A program made the translations under genes and the position numbers. Positions 1 to 5,818 of a stretch of DNA of 7,269 nucleotides are shown here, one piece after another. The notes beneath the pieces are model-generated. The model saw only the letters and a program-made list of their open reading frames with translations. It made no database searches and was not told where the DNA came from. Where the stretch lies: the NCBI GenBank assembly GCA_011371465.1, contig DRQL01000361.1, forward strand, positions 1 through 7,269, in the 5' to 3' direction. Source of the stretch: Gammaproteobacteria bacterium. GTDB lineage: Bacteria; Pseudomonadota; Gammaproteobacteria; DSM-19610. Every line of letters starts with the position of its first letter. The stretch's first letter is position 1.

Positions 1-703
1 AGGAATATACCGGGCGTCCGGCCTGCTTGGGTACGAAGTAGTACATCATGCCCAGGAAACCGGCGGTGAGGAAGAAGCCCACCGCGTTGTGCCCGTACCA
101 CCACTGCACCATGGCGTCGATGGCACCCGGGTAGACAGAATAGGATTTGGTCAGGGATACCGGTATTTCCGCGCTGTTGACAATATGCAGGACGGCGATC
201 GTCAGGATAAATGCGCCGTAAAACCAGTTGGCGACATAGATGTGTTTCACCCGCCGCTTCATGATCGTGCCGAAAAATACGATGGCATAGGACACCCAGA
301 CCACGGCGATCAACAGGTCGATCGGCCACTCCAGCTCGGCGTATTCCTTGCTGGTGGTTATGCCCAGCGGCAGCGTGACGGCCGCCAGTATAATAATCAG
401 AGTCCAGCCCCAGAAAGTGAAAGCCGCCAGCTTGTCCGAGAACAGTCGTGTCTGGCAGGTGCGTTGTACGACGTAATAGGAGGTGGCAAACAGGGCCGAG
501 CCGCCGAAGGCGAAAATGACGGCATTGGTATGTAAAGGCCGCAGTCGGCTGAACGTGAGCCAGGGCAGGTCCATGTTAAGTTGCGGCCATACCAGTTCCG
601 CGGCTATAAAGACGCCGACCAGCATACCGACGATGCCCCAGACGACGGTCATCACGGTGAACTGGCGTACAACCTTGTAGTTATACGTTGTCTGTGAGTC
701 CAT
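1..703 (-). CDS. ccoN: cbb3-type cytochrome c oxidase subunit I (CcoN), 3' end cut by window edge
   Basis: Catalytic subunit of the high-affinity cbb3 terminal oxidase, which reduces O2 to water and pumps protons in the inner membrane at low oxygen. Only the first 234 codons are in the window; the family is about 470-480 residues. The translation reads as a polytopic membrane protein. His58, in RLRPLHTNAVIFAFGG, sits where the low-spin haem b ligand of the family lies. His205, in WWYGHNAVGFFLTAGFLGMM, matches the first CuB ligand. The later CuB and haem b3 histidines lie beyond the edge. The start is the ATG at 703-701, preceded by a good ribosome-binding site (AGGA, 7 nt spacing). The gene follows ompW on the same strand after a terminator hairpin. 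No FNR box is visible in the 77-bp gap. In this family ccoO, ccoQ and ccoP normally follow, here off the left edge. Confidence 0.96.
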   Translation of the reverse strand, partial: MDSQTTYNYKVVRQFTVMTVVWGIVGMLVGVFIAAELVWPQLNMDLPWLTFSRLRPLHTNAVIFAFGGSALFATSYYVVQRTCQTRLFSDKLAAFTFWGWTLIIILAAVTLPLGITTSKEYAELEWPIDLLIAVVWVSYAIVFFGTIMKRRVKHIYVANWFYGAFILTIAVLHIVNSAEIPVSLTKSYSVYPGAIDAMVQWWYGHNAVGFFLTAGFLGMMYYFVPKQAGRPVYS

Positions 704-739
704 AGCGTTTTCCTGTGGGTTGGTTGAGTGTGTTCAGGT

Positions 740-770
740 AAAAAGGCAGCGGCCTCCGGACCGCTGCCTT
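740..770 (-). terminator. Rho-independent terminator after ompW
   Basis: A perfect 10-bp inverted repeat (AAGGCAGCGG at 743-752 and CCGCTGCCTT at 761-770) encloses an 8-nt loop. Read on the minus strand, the stem is followed by a run of T (744-740), so it works in the ompW direction only. It starts about 10 bp after the ompW stop codon and ends about 37 bp before the ccoN start. It should end or attenuate ompW transcripts before ccoN. Confidence 0.88.
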
Positions 771-780
771 CGGGTATCGC

Positions 781-1452
781 TCAGAATTTTTTACCGACAC
801 CGAGCATGAATACCCAGGGATTGATATCGACATCGGCCTTGCCCGCGAGAGACGGGTCACCCAGCACACCCTTCGACCGGGCAGTGGTTTCGATGTTGAC
901 GTACCAGACCTGCGCGCTGAGCAGGTAGTCATTGGCGAGGGTGTAATCAAGGCCCAGTTCGCCCGCCAGACCCCAGCTGTTCTCGAGGTCGACGCTGCTA
1001 CCGCCCAGCGTGCTGTTGTTCTTGGTGCTCTCATCCCAGAAGTAAGTGTAGTTGATACCGGCACCGATGTAAGGATGGAAGTCCGGGCCGGTGTCAAAGT
1101 GGTACTGGAGCGTCAGGGTTGGTGGCAGTGCCTTGGTATCGGCGACCTTGTCGTCATTGGCCAGTGCACCCTTGTCGCCTTCGATATCGACGGTGAACGG
1201 GTATACACCGAGCAGGCCGACGCCGATATGGTCGGTCACCAGGTAGGAAAAGGAGATGCCCAGCGTATCGGCGCTGTCTACCTTGACCGAGGTGCCCGGC
1301 AGGTTGGAAAAGTCGTCCGCGCTGTCATCCGGCTCCAGGTGTGCCCAGCCGGCGCGAGCGATGAAATCACCGGCCTCGTAGGCGCTGACCGGAGCAGAAG
1401 CGCAGGTGGCCGCCATTGCCGCAACCAGTGCGGCGCTTTTGAGTGTATTCAT
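781..1452 (-). CDS. ompW: OmpW family outer-membrane beta-barrel protein
   Basis: A 223-residue small outer-membrane channel of the OmpW family (eight-stranded barrel, implicated in passage of small hydrophobic molecules and in stress and redox responses). Residues 1-24 form a signal peptide: a Lys near the N-terminus, an Ala-rich hydrophobic core, and a likely cut after PVSA before YEAGDF. The mature part carries clear OmpW signatures: LPPTLTLQYHF, HPYIGAGINYTYF, SWGLAGELGLDY, WYVNIETTA and DINPWVFMLGVGKKF. The terminal Phe is the usual outer-membrane assembly signal. I chose the ATG at 1452 because the signal peptide begins there and GGGAG lies about 10 nt upstream; an in-frame extension to 1521 would put 23 charged residues before the signal peptide and run into the FNR box. 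Downstream of fnr on the same strand. E. coli ompW is known to be controlled by FNR, and the box at 1521-1534 suggests the same here. Confidence 0.95.
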   Translation of the reverse strand: MNTLKSAALVAAMAATCASAPVSAYEAGDFIARAGWAHLEPDDSADDFSNLPGTSVKVDSADTLGISFSYLVTDHIGVGLLGVYPFTVDIEGDKGALANDDKVADTKALPPTLTLQYHFDTGPDFHPYIGAGINYTYFWDESTKNNSTLGGSSVDLENSWGLAGELGLDYTLANDYLLSAQVWYVNIETTARSKGVLGDPSLAGKADVDINPWVFMLGVGKKF

Positions 1453-1489
1453 TGGTAGAGATCTCCCAGTGCGTATTGAAAACCGGGGG

Positions 1490-1506
1490 TCAACTCTGAG
1501 GGTTGA
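1490..1506. promoter_or_regulatory. Imperfect 17-bp palindrome in the ompW promoter region
   Basis: TCAACTCTGAGGGTTGA matches its own reverse complement at 14 of 17 positions, with TCAAC/GTTGA arms. It lies between the FNR box and the ompW start codon. If ompW is a class II FNR promoter (start site about 1486), the palindrome covers the -10 region, a natural place for a repressor. It could also form a weak hairpin or be chance. Confidence 0.3.
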
Positions 1507-1520
1507 GCGGACTGGCCGCA

Positions 1521-1534
1521 TTGACGCAGATCAA
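1521..1534 (-). promoter_or_regulatory. FNR/Anr box upstream of ompW
   Basis: On the minus strand it reads TTGATCTGCGTCAA, which matches the FNR consensus TTGAT-N4-ATCAA at 9 of the 10 defined bases. It is centred about 76 bp upstream of the ompW start codon. A class II arrangement (centre at -41.5) would put the start site near 1486, with a weak -10-like CAGAGT at 1498-1493. That predicts activation of ompW by Fnr under low oxygen. The match and position are seen; the binding is inferred. Confidence 0.75.
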
Positions 1535-1590
1535 ATGTCTATTAGCAGAAGCTTAAATTTGTGGGGTGTGCGCCGGGCGCCGGGTGTGCC

Positions 1591-2367
1591 TTACTGCCCG
1601 GAGGATTCCTGCGGTGGTTGCTGTTCGCTGCAATGGGCCCCGGAATAGGCGCAGAGCTTTTCCCGGTCCAGCAATTCGATGTGCTTGCGGTCGACCCGCA
1701 GCAGCCCGTCGTTCTGGAAGCGCGTGAACAGGCGGCTGACGGTTTCCAGCGCCAGGCCGAGGTAGTTGCCGATATCGCTGCGTGACATGCTGAGGTTGAA
1801 CTGTGTGGCCGAAAAACCACGCCGGCGGAAACGGTTGGAGATGCTGATGAGGAAAGCCGCCAGCCGCTGTTCGGCGGATTTCTGGCCCAGGATCACCATG
1901 TTCTGTTCATCATCACGGATTTCCTGGCTCATGACGCGCAGCAGCTGGTGCTGCAGGCCGCTGATCTGGCTGCTCAGGGATTCCAGGTCGGTAAAGGGGA
2001 TTTCGCAGACGCTGGTGGTTTCTAGCGCCTTGGCAGCCAACGGGTGCTGGTTTTCCGAAATGGCGTCGAGGCCCACCAGCTCACCGGGCAACTGGAAACC
2101 CATCACCTGTTCATGGCCGCCTTCCGAAGTGGAATAGGTTTTCAGCGAACCGGAACGCACTGCGTAGATCGACTGAAACCGGTCCCCGACGCGGAACAGG
2201 TGTTCACCGCGCGCCAGCGGGTGTTTGCGGTCAATGATGGAGTCCAGGCGTTCGAGGTCGTCGCGGTCAATACCGACCGGCAAACAGATTTCCTTGAGGC
2301 TGCACGCCTTGCAGGCAACCCGGATATCCCTCAGTGATACAACCGATTCAAGCTTTCGAGTAGGCAT
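1591..2367 (-). CDS. fnr: Fnr/Anr oxygen-sensing [4Fe-4S] transcription regulator
   Basis: A CRP/FNR-family global regulator of the anaerobic switch, 258 residues from the ATG at 2367. The N-terminal cluster cysteines are Cys19, Cys22 and Cys28 (ACKACSLKEIC), with the fourth ligand Cys121 in SVCEIPF. These align with E. coli Cys20, 23, 29 and 122, so the protein should bind an O2-labile [4Fe-4S] cluster. A cyclic-nucleotide-type beta-roll spans about 40-125, a dimer helix about 135-170 (Asp153 corresponds to E. coli Asp154), and a helix-turn-helix about 195-220. The recognition helix ETVSR supplies Glu208, Ser211 and Arg212, the residues that read TTGAT half-sites. An alternative ATG at 2400 adds 11 residues; neither start has a clear Shine-Dalgarno. 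The E. coli-like cysteine spacing from the N-terminus mildly favours 2367. An unusual Cys239/Cys246 pair lies in the C-terminal tail. Could equally be called anr. Confidence 0.95.
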   Translation of the reverse strand: MPTRKLESVVSLRDIRVACKACSLKEICLPVGIDRDDLERLDSIIDRKHPLARGEHLFRVGDRFQSIYAVRSGSLKTYSTSEGGHEQVMGFQLPGELVGLDAISENQHPLAAKALETTSVCEIPFTDLESLSSQISGLQHQLLRVMSQEIRDDEQNMVILGQKSAEQRLAAFLISISNRFRRRGFSATQFNLSMSRSDIGNYLGLALETVSRLFTRFQNDGLLRVDRKHIELLDREKLCAYSGAHCSEQQPPQESSGQ

Positions 2368-2402
2368 GGAAAAAACACGTTCGCTGCGCTGGTTCCCCAT
2401 TG

Positions 2403-2427
2403 GATCAAATTCATTGATCTATATCAA
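2403..2427. promoter_or_regulatory. Perfect FNR box plus extra half-site in the fnr-hisB divergent region
   Basis: TTGATCTATATCAA at 2414-2427 is a perfect TTGAT-N4-ATCAA palindrome. An extra ATCAA half-site at 2404-2408 forms a second dyad with it (GATCAA-N5-TTGATC, 2403-2419). The full box is centred about 20 bp before the upper fnr start (2400), about 53 bp before the lower one (2367), and about 100 bp before hisB. Its closeness to fnr fits autoregulation, known for E. coli fnr. It also overlaps the -35 position of the putative hisB promoter, which would favour repression in that direction. Confidence 0.85.
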
Positions 2428-2447
2428 TATTTAAAGAAGTTTATAAT
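2418..2447 (+). promoter_or_regulatory. Putative hisB promoter (consensus -10)
   Basis: TATAAT at 2442-2447 is a perfect -10 hexamer in an AT-rich stretch, facing hisB. The best -35 is poor: TCTATA at 2418-2423, 3 of 6 bases, with an 18-bp spacer, and it lies inside the FNR box. Transcription would start near 2454, giving a leader of about 65 nt. No histidine-rich leader peptide or attenuator is visible in that leader. Confidence 0.5.
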
Positions 2448-2519
2448 AGCGGTTCTCTAGCCGGCGGATTTCAGCTAGGATGCAAACCAGGTATGACCCT
2501 CTGATTTGATTGAATAAAA

Positions 2520-3113
2520 ATGACTGACCGAAAAGCGCAGCTGGAGCGCAACACGCTGGAAACGCAGATCGCAGTAGCCTTGGATCTGGACGGCAGCGGC
2601 AAAACCAGCCTGGATACCGGTGTGCCATTTCTCGAGCACATGCTCGACCAGGTCGCCCGTCACGGGCTGCTGGATGTATCCATTAAGGCCAAAGGGGATT
2701 TACACATCGATGCCCACCATACGGTGGAGGATATCGGCATCGCTCTGGGCCAGGCGTTTGATCAGGCGCTGGGCGACAAAAAAGGTATCCGGCGCTACGG
2801 GCACGCCTACGTGCCGCTCGACGAAGCCCTGTCGCGCGTGGTGATCGATTTTTCCGGCCGCCCGGGACTGGAATACCATGCCCGCTTTGCGCGTGCGCGC
2901 ATCGGTGACTTCGACGTGGACCTGTTGCACGAATTTTTTCAGGGTTTCGTCAATCATGCCCGGGTGACGCTGCACATCGATTGCCTGCGCGGAGACAATG
3001 CGCACCACGTTGCCGAAACCGTGTTCAAGGCCTTCGGCCGGGCTATCCGCATGGCGGTTGCGCCGGATGAACGCATGGCCGGGATGATGCCGTCCACCAA
3101 GGGGAGCCTGTAG
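2520..3113 (+). CDS. hisB: Imidazoleglycerol-phosphate dehydratase (monofunctional HisB)
   Basis: Converts imidazole-glycerol phosphate to imidazole-acetol phosphate in histidine synthesis; cytoplasmic, Mn-dependent, normally a 24-mer. At 197 residues it is the monofunctional dehydratase, without the N-terminal histidinol-phosphate phosphatase domain fused in E. coli HisB. The two metal-binding His motifs are present: DAHHTVED at 64-71 and RGDNAHHVAE at 158-167. His40 (FLEHML) and the C-terminal STKG (192-195) are also typical. The ATG at 2520 is the only reasonable start, since an in-frame TGA lies three codons upstream (2511-2513). The ribosome-binding site is weak. First gene of a plus-strand his-tat run, divergent from fnr. 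A separate phosphatase must be encoded elsewhere. Confidence 0.97.
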   Translation: MTDRKAQLERNTLETQIAVALDLDGSGKTSLDTGVPFLEHMLDQVARHGLLDVSIKAKGDLHIDAHHTVEDIGIALGQAFDQALGDKKGIRRYGHAYVPLDEALSRVVIDFSGRPGLEYHARFARARIGDFDVDLLHEFFQGFVNHARVTLHIDCLRGDNAHHVAETVFKAFGRAIRMAVAPDERMAGMMPSTKGSL

Positions 3114-3123
3114 CTCAACGAGT

Positions 3124-3140
3124 GCCGCGCCCGACGCGGC
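3124..3140 (+). other. GC-rich hairpin between hisB and hisH
   Basis: GCCGCG (3124-3129) and CGCGGC (3135-3140) form a perfect 6-bp stem with a 5-nt loop, ending 15 nt before the hisH ATG. No T-run follows, so it is not an intrinsic terminator. It may affect translation or mRNA stability between the two genes, or be chance in GC-rich DNA. Confidence 0.35.
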
Positions 3141-3155
3141 GACCGGTTACACAGC

Positions 3156-3797
3156 ATGTCATCGATTGCCATCATTGATTACGGAATGGGGAACCTGCAT
3201 TCCATTGCCAAGGCGGTGGAACACGTGGCACCCGAAGCGCGCGTGCGGGTCAGTGCGAAATCCGCTGAAATACTCGCGGCTGACCGGGTCGTGTTTCCCG
3301 GTGTGGGTGGCATCGGCCACACCATGCAGGAGCTGGAACGCACCGGGCTGGGCGAGGTTGCCCGTGAGGCGGCCGGGGACAAACCCATGCTGTGTATCTG
3401 CGTGGGCATGCAGGCCCTGTTCGAGCGCAGCGAGGAGAATGGCGGCACGGCCTGCCTGGGCCTGGTGCCCGGCGAGGTGCGGCGTTTCCCGGAAGGGATG
3501 TCCGCTGCCGACGGCAGCAAGCTGAAGGTGCCGCACATGGGCTGGAACCAGGTCCACCAGCAACCGCACCCGCTGTGGGAGGGGATCGCACAGGACAGCC
3601 GCTTCTACTTCGTGCACAGTTACTACACCGTGCCTGCCGCGCAGGAGTTGTCGGCGGCGACGACCGATTACGGCATCGGGTTCTGCTGTGCACTGGCCCG
3701 CGAAAACCTGTTTGCGGTACAGTTCCACCCGGAGAAGAGCCAGCGCGCCGGTCTGGCCCTGCTGGAGAACTTCAGCCGCTGGGACGGCAGTAGCTGA
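3156..3797 (+). CDS. hisH: Imidazole glycerol phosphate synthase, glutamine amidotransferase subunit
   Basis: Class I glutamine amidotransferase subunit of IGP synthase. It hydrolyses glutamine and channels ammonia to HisF, encoded two genes downstream. The 213-residue protein opens with the usual IAIIDYGMGNLHSI. The oxyanion-loop region is VVFPGVGG. The catalytic triad is Cys82 (CICVGMQ), His191 and Glu193 (QFHPEKSQ). VPHMGWNQV and FYFVHSYY are standard HisH signatures. The start has no strong Shine-Dalgarno, and a small hairpin lies just upstream. The gap to hisB is 42 bp and to hisA 43 bp, consistent with one operon. Confidence 0.97.
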   Translation: MSSIAIIDYGMGNLHSIAKAVEHVAPEARVRVSAKSAEILAADRVVFPGVGGIGHTMQELERTGLGEVAREAAGDKPMLCICVGMQALFERSEENGGTACLGLVPGEVRRFPEGMSAADGSKLKVPHMGWNQVHQQPHPLWEGIAQDSRFYFVHSYYTVPAAQELSAATTDYGIGFCCALARENLFAVQFHPEKSQRAGLALLENFSRWDGSS

Positions 3798-3840
3798 TGA
3801 TCACTATGTTCAACCGAAACCGTGCAATGAGGATAGAAGC

Positions 3841-4569
3841 ATGTTGCTGATTCCCGCCATCGATCTCAAGGATGGCAAATGCGTGCGCCTGCGCCAGGGC
3901 CGCATGGAAGACGAAACCGTGTTTGCCGATGATCCGCTGGTCATGGCGCAGCGCTGGGTGGACGCGGGCGCGCAGCGCCTGCACCTGGTCGACCTGAATG
4001 GTGCCTTTGCCGGGAAACCGGTGAATGCCGATGCCGTGCACCGTATCGCCGAAGCGTTTCCCGAGGTGCCCATCGAGGTGGGGGGTGGGATACGCGACGA
4101 GGATACCGTGCAGCTGTACCTCGACGCGGGCGTGCAGTACGTCATCATCGGCACCCGCGCCGTGAGCGCACCGCACTTTATCAACGACCTGTGCCTGGAA
4201 TTCCCGGGTCATATCATCGTCGGCCTGGATGCGAAAGACGGCAAGGTGGCGATTGACGGATGGTCCAAGCTTTCCAACCACGACGTCATCGACATGGCGC
4301 AGCATTTTGAACGCGATGGCGTGGAAGCGATCATCTACACCGACATCAGCCGGGATGGCATGATGCAGGGCGTCAATGTCGAGGCCACCGTACGGCTGGC
4401 CAGCGAAATCAGTATTCCCGTCATTGCCTCGGGCGGCATCAGCACGCTCGATGACATCCGGGCATTGCAGGCCGTGGCGGACGAGGGCATCACCGGCGTC
4501 ATTATCGGCCGCGCCCTGTACGAAGGTACGGTCGATCTCGCCGAAGCACAGAAGCTGGTCGACGGCTGA
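3841..4569 (+). CDS. hisA: ProFAR isomerase (HisA)
   Basis: Phosphoribosylformimino-5-aminoimidazole carboxamide ribotide isomerase: an Amadori rearrangement of ProFAR to PRFAR, the substrate of HisF. The protein is 242 residues, a normal length for this (beta/alpha)8 barrel. The barrel starts with LIPAIDLKDGKCVRL, so Asp8 is the likely general base; Asp130 in VGLDAKDG is the likely second catalytic Asp. The phosphate-binding loops are EVGGGIR (79-85) and IASGGIS near the C-terminus, part of the half-barrel repeat shared with HisF. The ATG at 3841 is chosen over the longer in-frame extension because AGGA sits 7 nt upstream and the family begins at this point. The stop codon is followed 4 nt later by hisF. 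Confidence 0.97.
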   Translation: MLLIPAIDLKDGKCVRLRQGRMEDETVFADDPLVMAQRWVDAGAQRLHLVDLNGAFAGKPVNADAVHRIAEAFPEVPIEVGGGIRDEDTVQLYLDAGVQYVIIGTRAVSAPHFINDLCLEFPGHIIVGLDAKDGKVAIDGWSKLSNHDVIDMAQHFERDGVEAIIYTDISRDGMMQGVNVEATVRLASEISIPVIASGGISTLDDIRALQAVADEGITGVIIGRALYEGTVDLAEAQKLVDG

Positions 4570-4573
4570 TCCC

Positions 4574-5353
4574 GTGTCGCTGGCAAAGCGCATAATTCCC
4601 TGCCTGGACGTCGATGGCGGTCGCGTCGTCAAGGGTGTGCAGTTTGTCGATATCCGTGATGCCGGTGACCCGGTCGAAATCGCACGCCGCTATGACCAGG
4701 AGGGCGCTGACGAACTGACCTTCCTGGACATTACTGCCAGCCACGAGCAGCGGGAAACCATGGTGCACGTGGTGGAGCAGGTGGCCGGCGAAGTGTTTAT
4801 TCCATTGACGGTCGGCGGCGGTATCCGCGAACTCGCCGATATCCGCCGCATGCTCAACGCCGGTGCTGACAAGGTGGCCATCAATACCGCTGCGGTCTTC
4901 AACCCGGAATTTGTGCGCGAAGCCGCAGACAAATTCGGTTCGCAGTGTATCGTGGTGGCCATCGACGCCAAACAGGTCGACCCGGGCACGGGCAGTACGC
5001 CGCCGCGCTGGGAGATCTTCACCCACGGCGGGCGCAAGCCCACCGGCATCGATGCCGTGGCATGGGCAAAAAAAATGGTCGACTACGGCGCCGGCGAAAT
5101 CCTGCTGACCAGCATGGATCGCGACGGCACCAAAAACGGCTTCGACCTGGCGCTGACACGCGCGGTGTGCGAAGCCGTGGACGTGCCGGTTATCGCCTCG
5201 GGTGGAGTGGGCACGCTCGAACATCTTGCCGAAGGGGTGCTCGAGGGAGAGGCCGATGCCGTACTGGCAGCGAGTATTTTCCACTTTGGCGAATACAGCA
5301 TTGCCGAGGCCAAGCGGCACATGGCAGCGCGTGGTATCGAGGTGAGACTGTGA
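4574..5353 (+). CDS. hisF: Imidazole glycerol phosphate synthase, cyclase subunit (HisF)
   Basis: Cyclase subunit of IGP synthase. With ammonia from HisH it converts PRFAR to imidazole-glycerol phosphate and AICAR, the latter feeding purine synthesis. It has 259 residues from a GTG start at 4574, reading SLAKRIIPCLDVDGGRVVKG as in the family. The catalytic Asp residues are Asp12 (PCLDVD) and Asp131 (VVAIDAKQ). Phosphate-binding loops are TVGGGIR (79-85) and IASGGVG. The GTG lies 4 nt after the hisA stop with no good Shine-Dalgarno, so translation is probably coupled to hisA. An upstream in-frame ATG at 4376 is rejected because it would overlap two hundred bases of hisA. Confidence 0.96.
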   Translation: MSLAKRIIPCLDVDGGRVVKGVQFVDIRDAGDPVEIARRYDQEGADELTFLDITASHEQRETMVHVVEQVAGEVFIPLTVGGGIRELADIRRMLNAGADKVAINTAAVFNPEFVREAADKFGSQCIVVAIDAKQVDPGTGSTPPRWEIFTHGGRKPTGIDAVAWAKKMVDYGAGEILLTSMDRDGTKNGFDLALTRAVCEAVDVPVIASGGVGTLEHLAEGVLEGEADAVLAASIFHFGEYSIAEAKRHMAARGIEVRL

Positions 5354-5393
5354 AAGGGTCCCCTGTGCCGCTGCGCGCCGCTGTGATGGTTCG

Positions 5394-5424
5394 CCGGCCT
5401 TTTTCTGCATCCCTGCGTGGCCGG
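5394..5424 (+). other. Possible hairpin ahead of hisI
   Basis: CCGGCC (5394-5399) can pair with GGCCGG (5419-5424) across a 19-nt loop. The downstream arm is just before the hisI ATG at 5429, where a ribosome-binding site would lie. It might lower hisI translation initiation. The stem is short and the loop long, so support is weak. Confidence 0.25.
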
Positions 5425-5428
5425 TAAG

Positions 5429-5818
5429 ATGTCGGCGTGGCTGGACGACATAAAGTGGAATGAGGACGGCCTGGTGCCCGTCATTGCCCAGGATGCCGAA
5501 GATGGCCGGGTACTGATGCTGGCCTGGATGAACCGCGAGGCCCTGCAGTTGACCGCGCGGGACGGGTACGCGGTGTACTGGTCGCGATCGCGCCGGAAAC
5601 TGTGGCACAAGGGCGAAGAGTCCGGGCATCAGCAGCAGATCCGCGAGATTCGCCTGGATTGCGATAACGATGTCATTATCCTGCAGGTCGAACAAAAGGG
5701 TGGCATTGCCTGTCACACTGGCAGGCGCAGCTGTTTTTTCCGGCGCCTGGAAGACGGGCAGTGGCGGACTGTGGAGCCGGTATTGAAGGATCCCACTGAA
5801 ATGTACGGGAAAAACTGA
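5429..5818 (+). CDS. hisI: Phosphoribosyl-AMP cyclohydrolase (HisI)
   Basis: Opens the purine ring of phosphoribosyl-AMP to give ProFAR, the substrate of HisA; a cytoplasmic metalloenzyme. The 129-residue protein has the full signature set: WLDDIKWNEDGLVPVIAQ at the N-terminus, YWSRSRRKLWHKGEESGH (50-67), the metal-binding acidic cluster DCDND (77-81) and CHTGRRSCF (95-103). Cys78, Cys95 and Cys102 are the conserved Zn-type cysteines. I prefer the ATG at 5429, where family homology begins; a GTG at 5417 would add four residues, and neither has a good Shine-Dalgarno. It follows hisF after a 75-bp gap, the longest in the run. Its TGA shares one base with the hisE ATG, so the two are coupled. 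It is separate from HisE, unlike the fused HisIE of enterics. Confidence 0.96.
   Translation: MSAWLDDIKWNEDGLVPVIAQDAEDGRVLMLAWMNREALQLTARDGYAVYWSRSRRKLWHKGEESGHQQQIREIRLDCDNDVIILQVEQKGGIACHTGRRSCFFRRLEDGQWRTVEPVLKDPTEMYGKN

Noticed and set aside
89..535. 148-codon open frame on the plus strand
   Set aside because: Antisense to ccoN, whose reading frame shows haem and copper ligand motifs. The plus-strand translation resembles nothing.
818..831. FNR-like sequence inside ompW (TTGATATCGACATC)
   Set aside because: Only the first half-site matches; the second half is too poor to call, and it lies in codons for the conserved DIDINPW region.
1561..1590. GC-rich stretch after the fnr stop, candidate fnr terminator
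   Set aside because: GGGTGTG occurs twice as a direct repeat, but no stable stem followed by a T-run could be drawn on the minus strand.
2480..2509. Nine-codon ORF (MQTRYDPLI) in the hisB leader, a candidate his leader peptide
   Set aside because: It contains no histidine codons and there is no terminator/antiterminator pair after it, so classical his attenuation is not supported.
3772..4632. 286-codon open frame on the minus strand
   Set aside because: Mirror of hisA, with no domain signal. The plus-strand gene is unambiguous.
5417..5428. GTG start for hisI four codons upstream of the chosen ATG
   Set aside because: No better ribosome-binding site, and the family N-terminus starts at the ATG at 5429.
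4502..5716. 404-codon open frame on the minus strand
   Set aside because: It lies antisense to hisF and hisI, which carry full family motifs. The translation has no recognisable domain and is rich in His/Arg/Gln as expected from reading GC-rich genes backwards.
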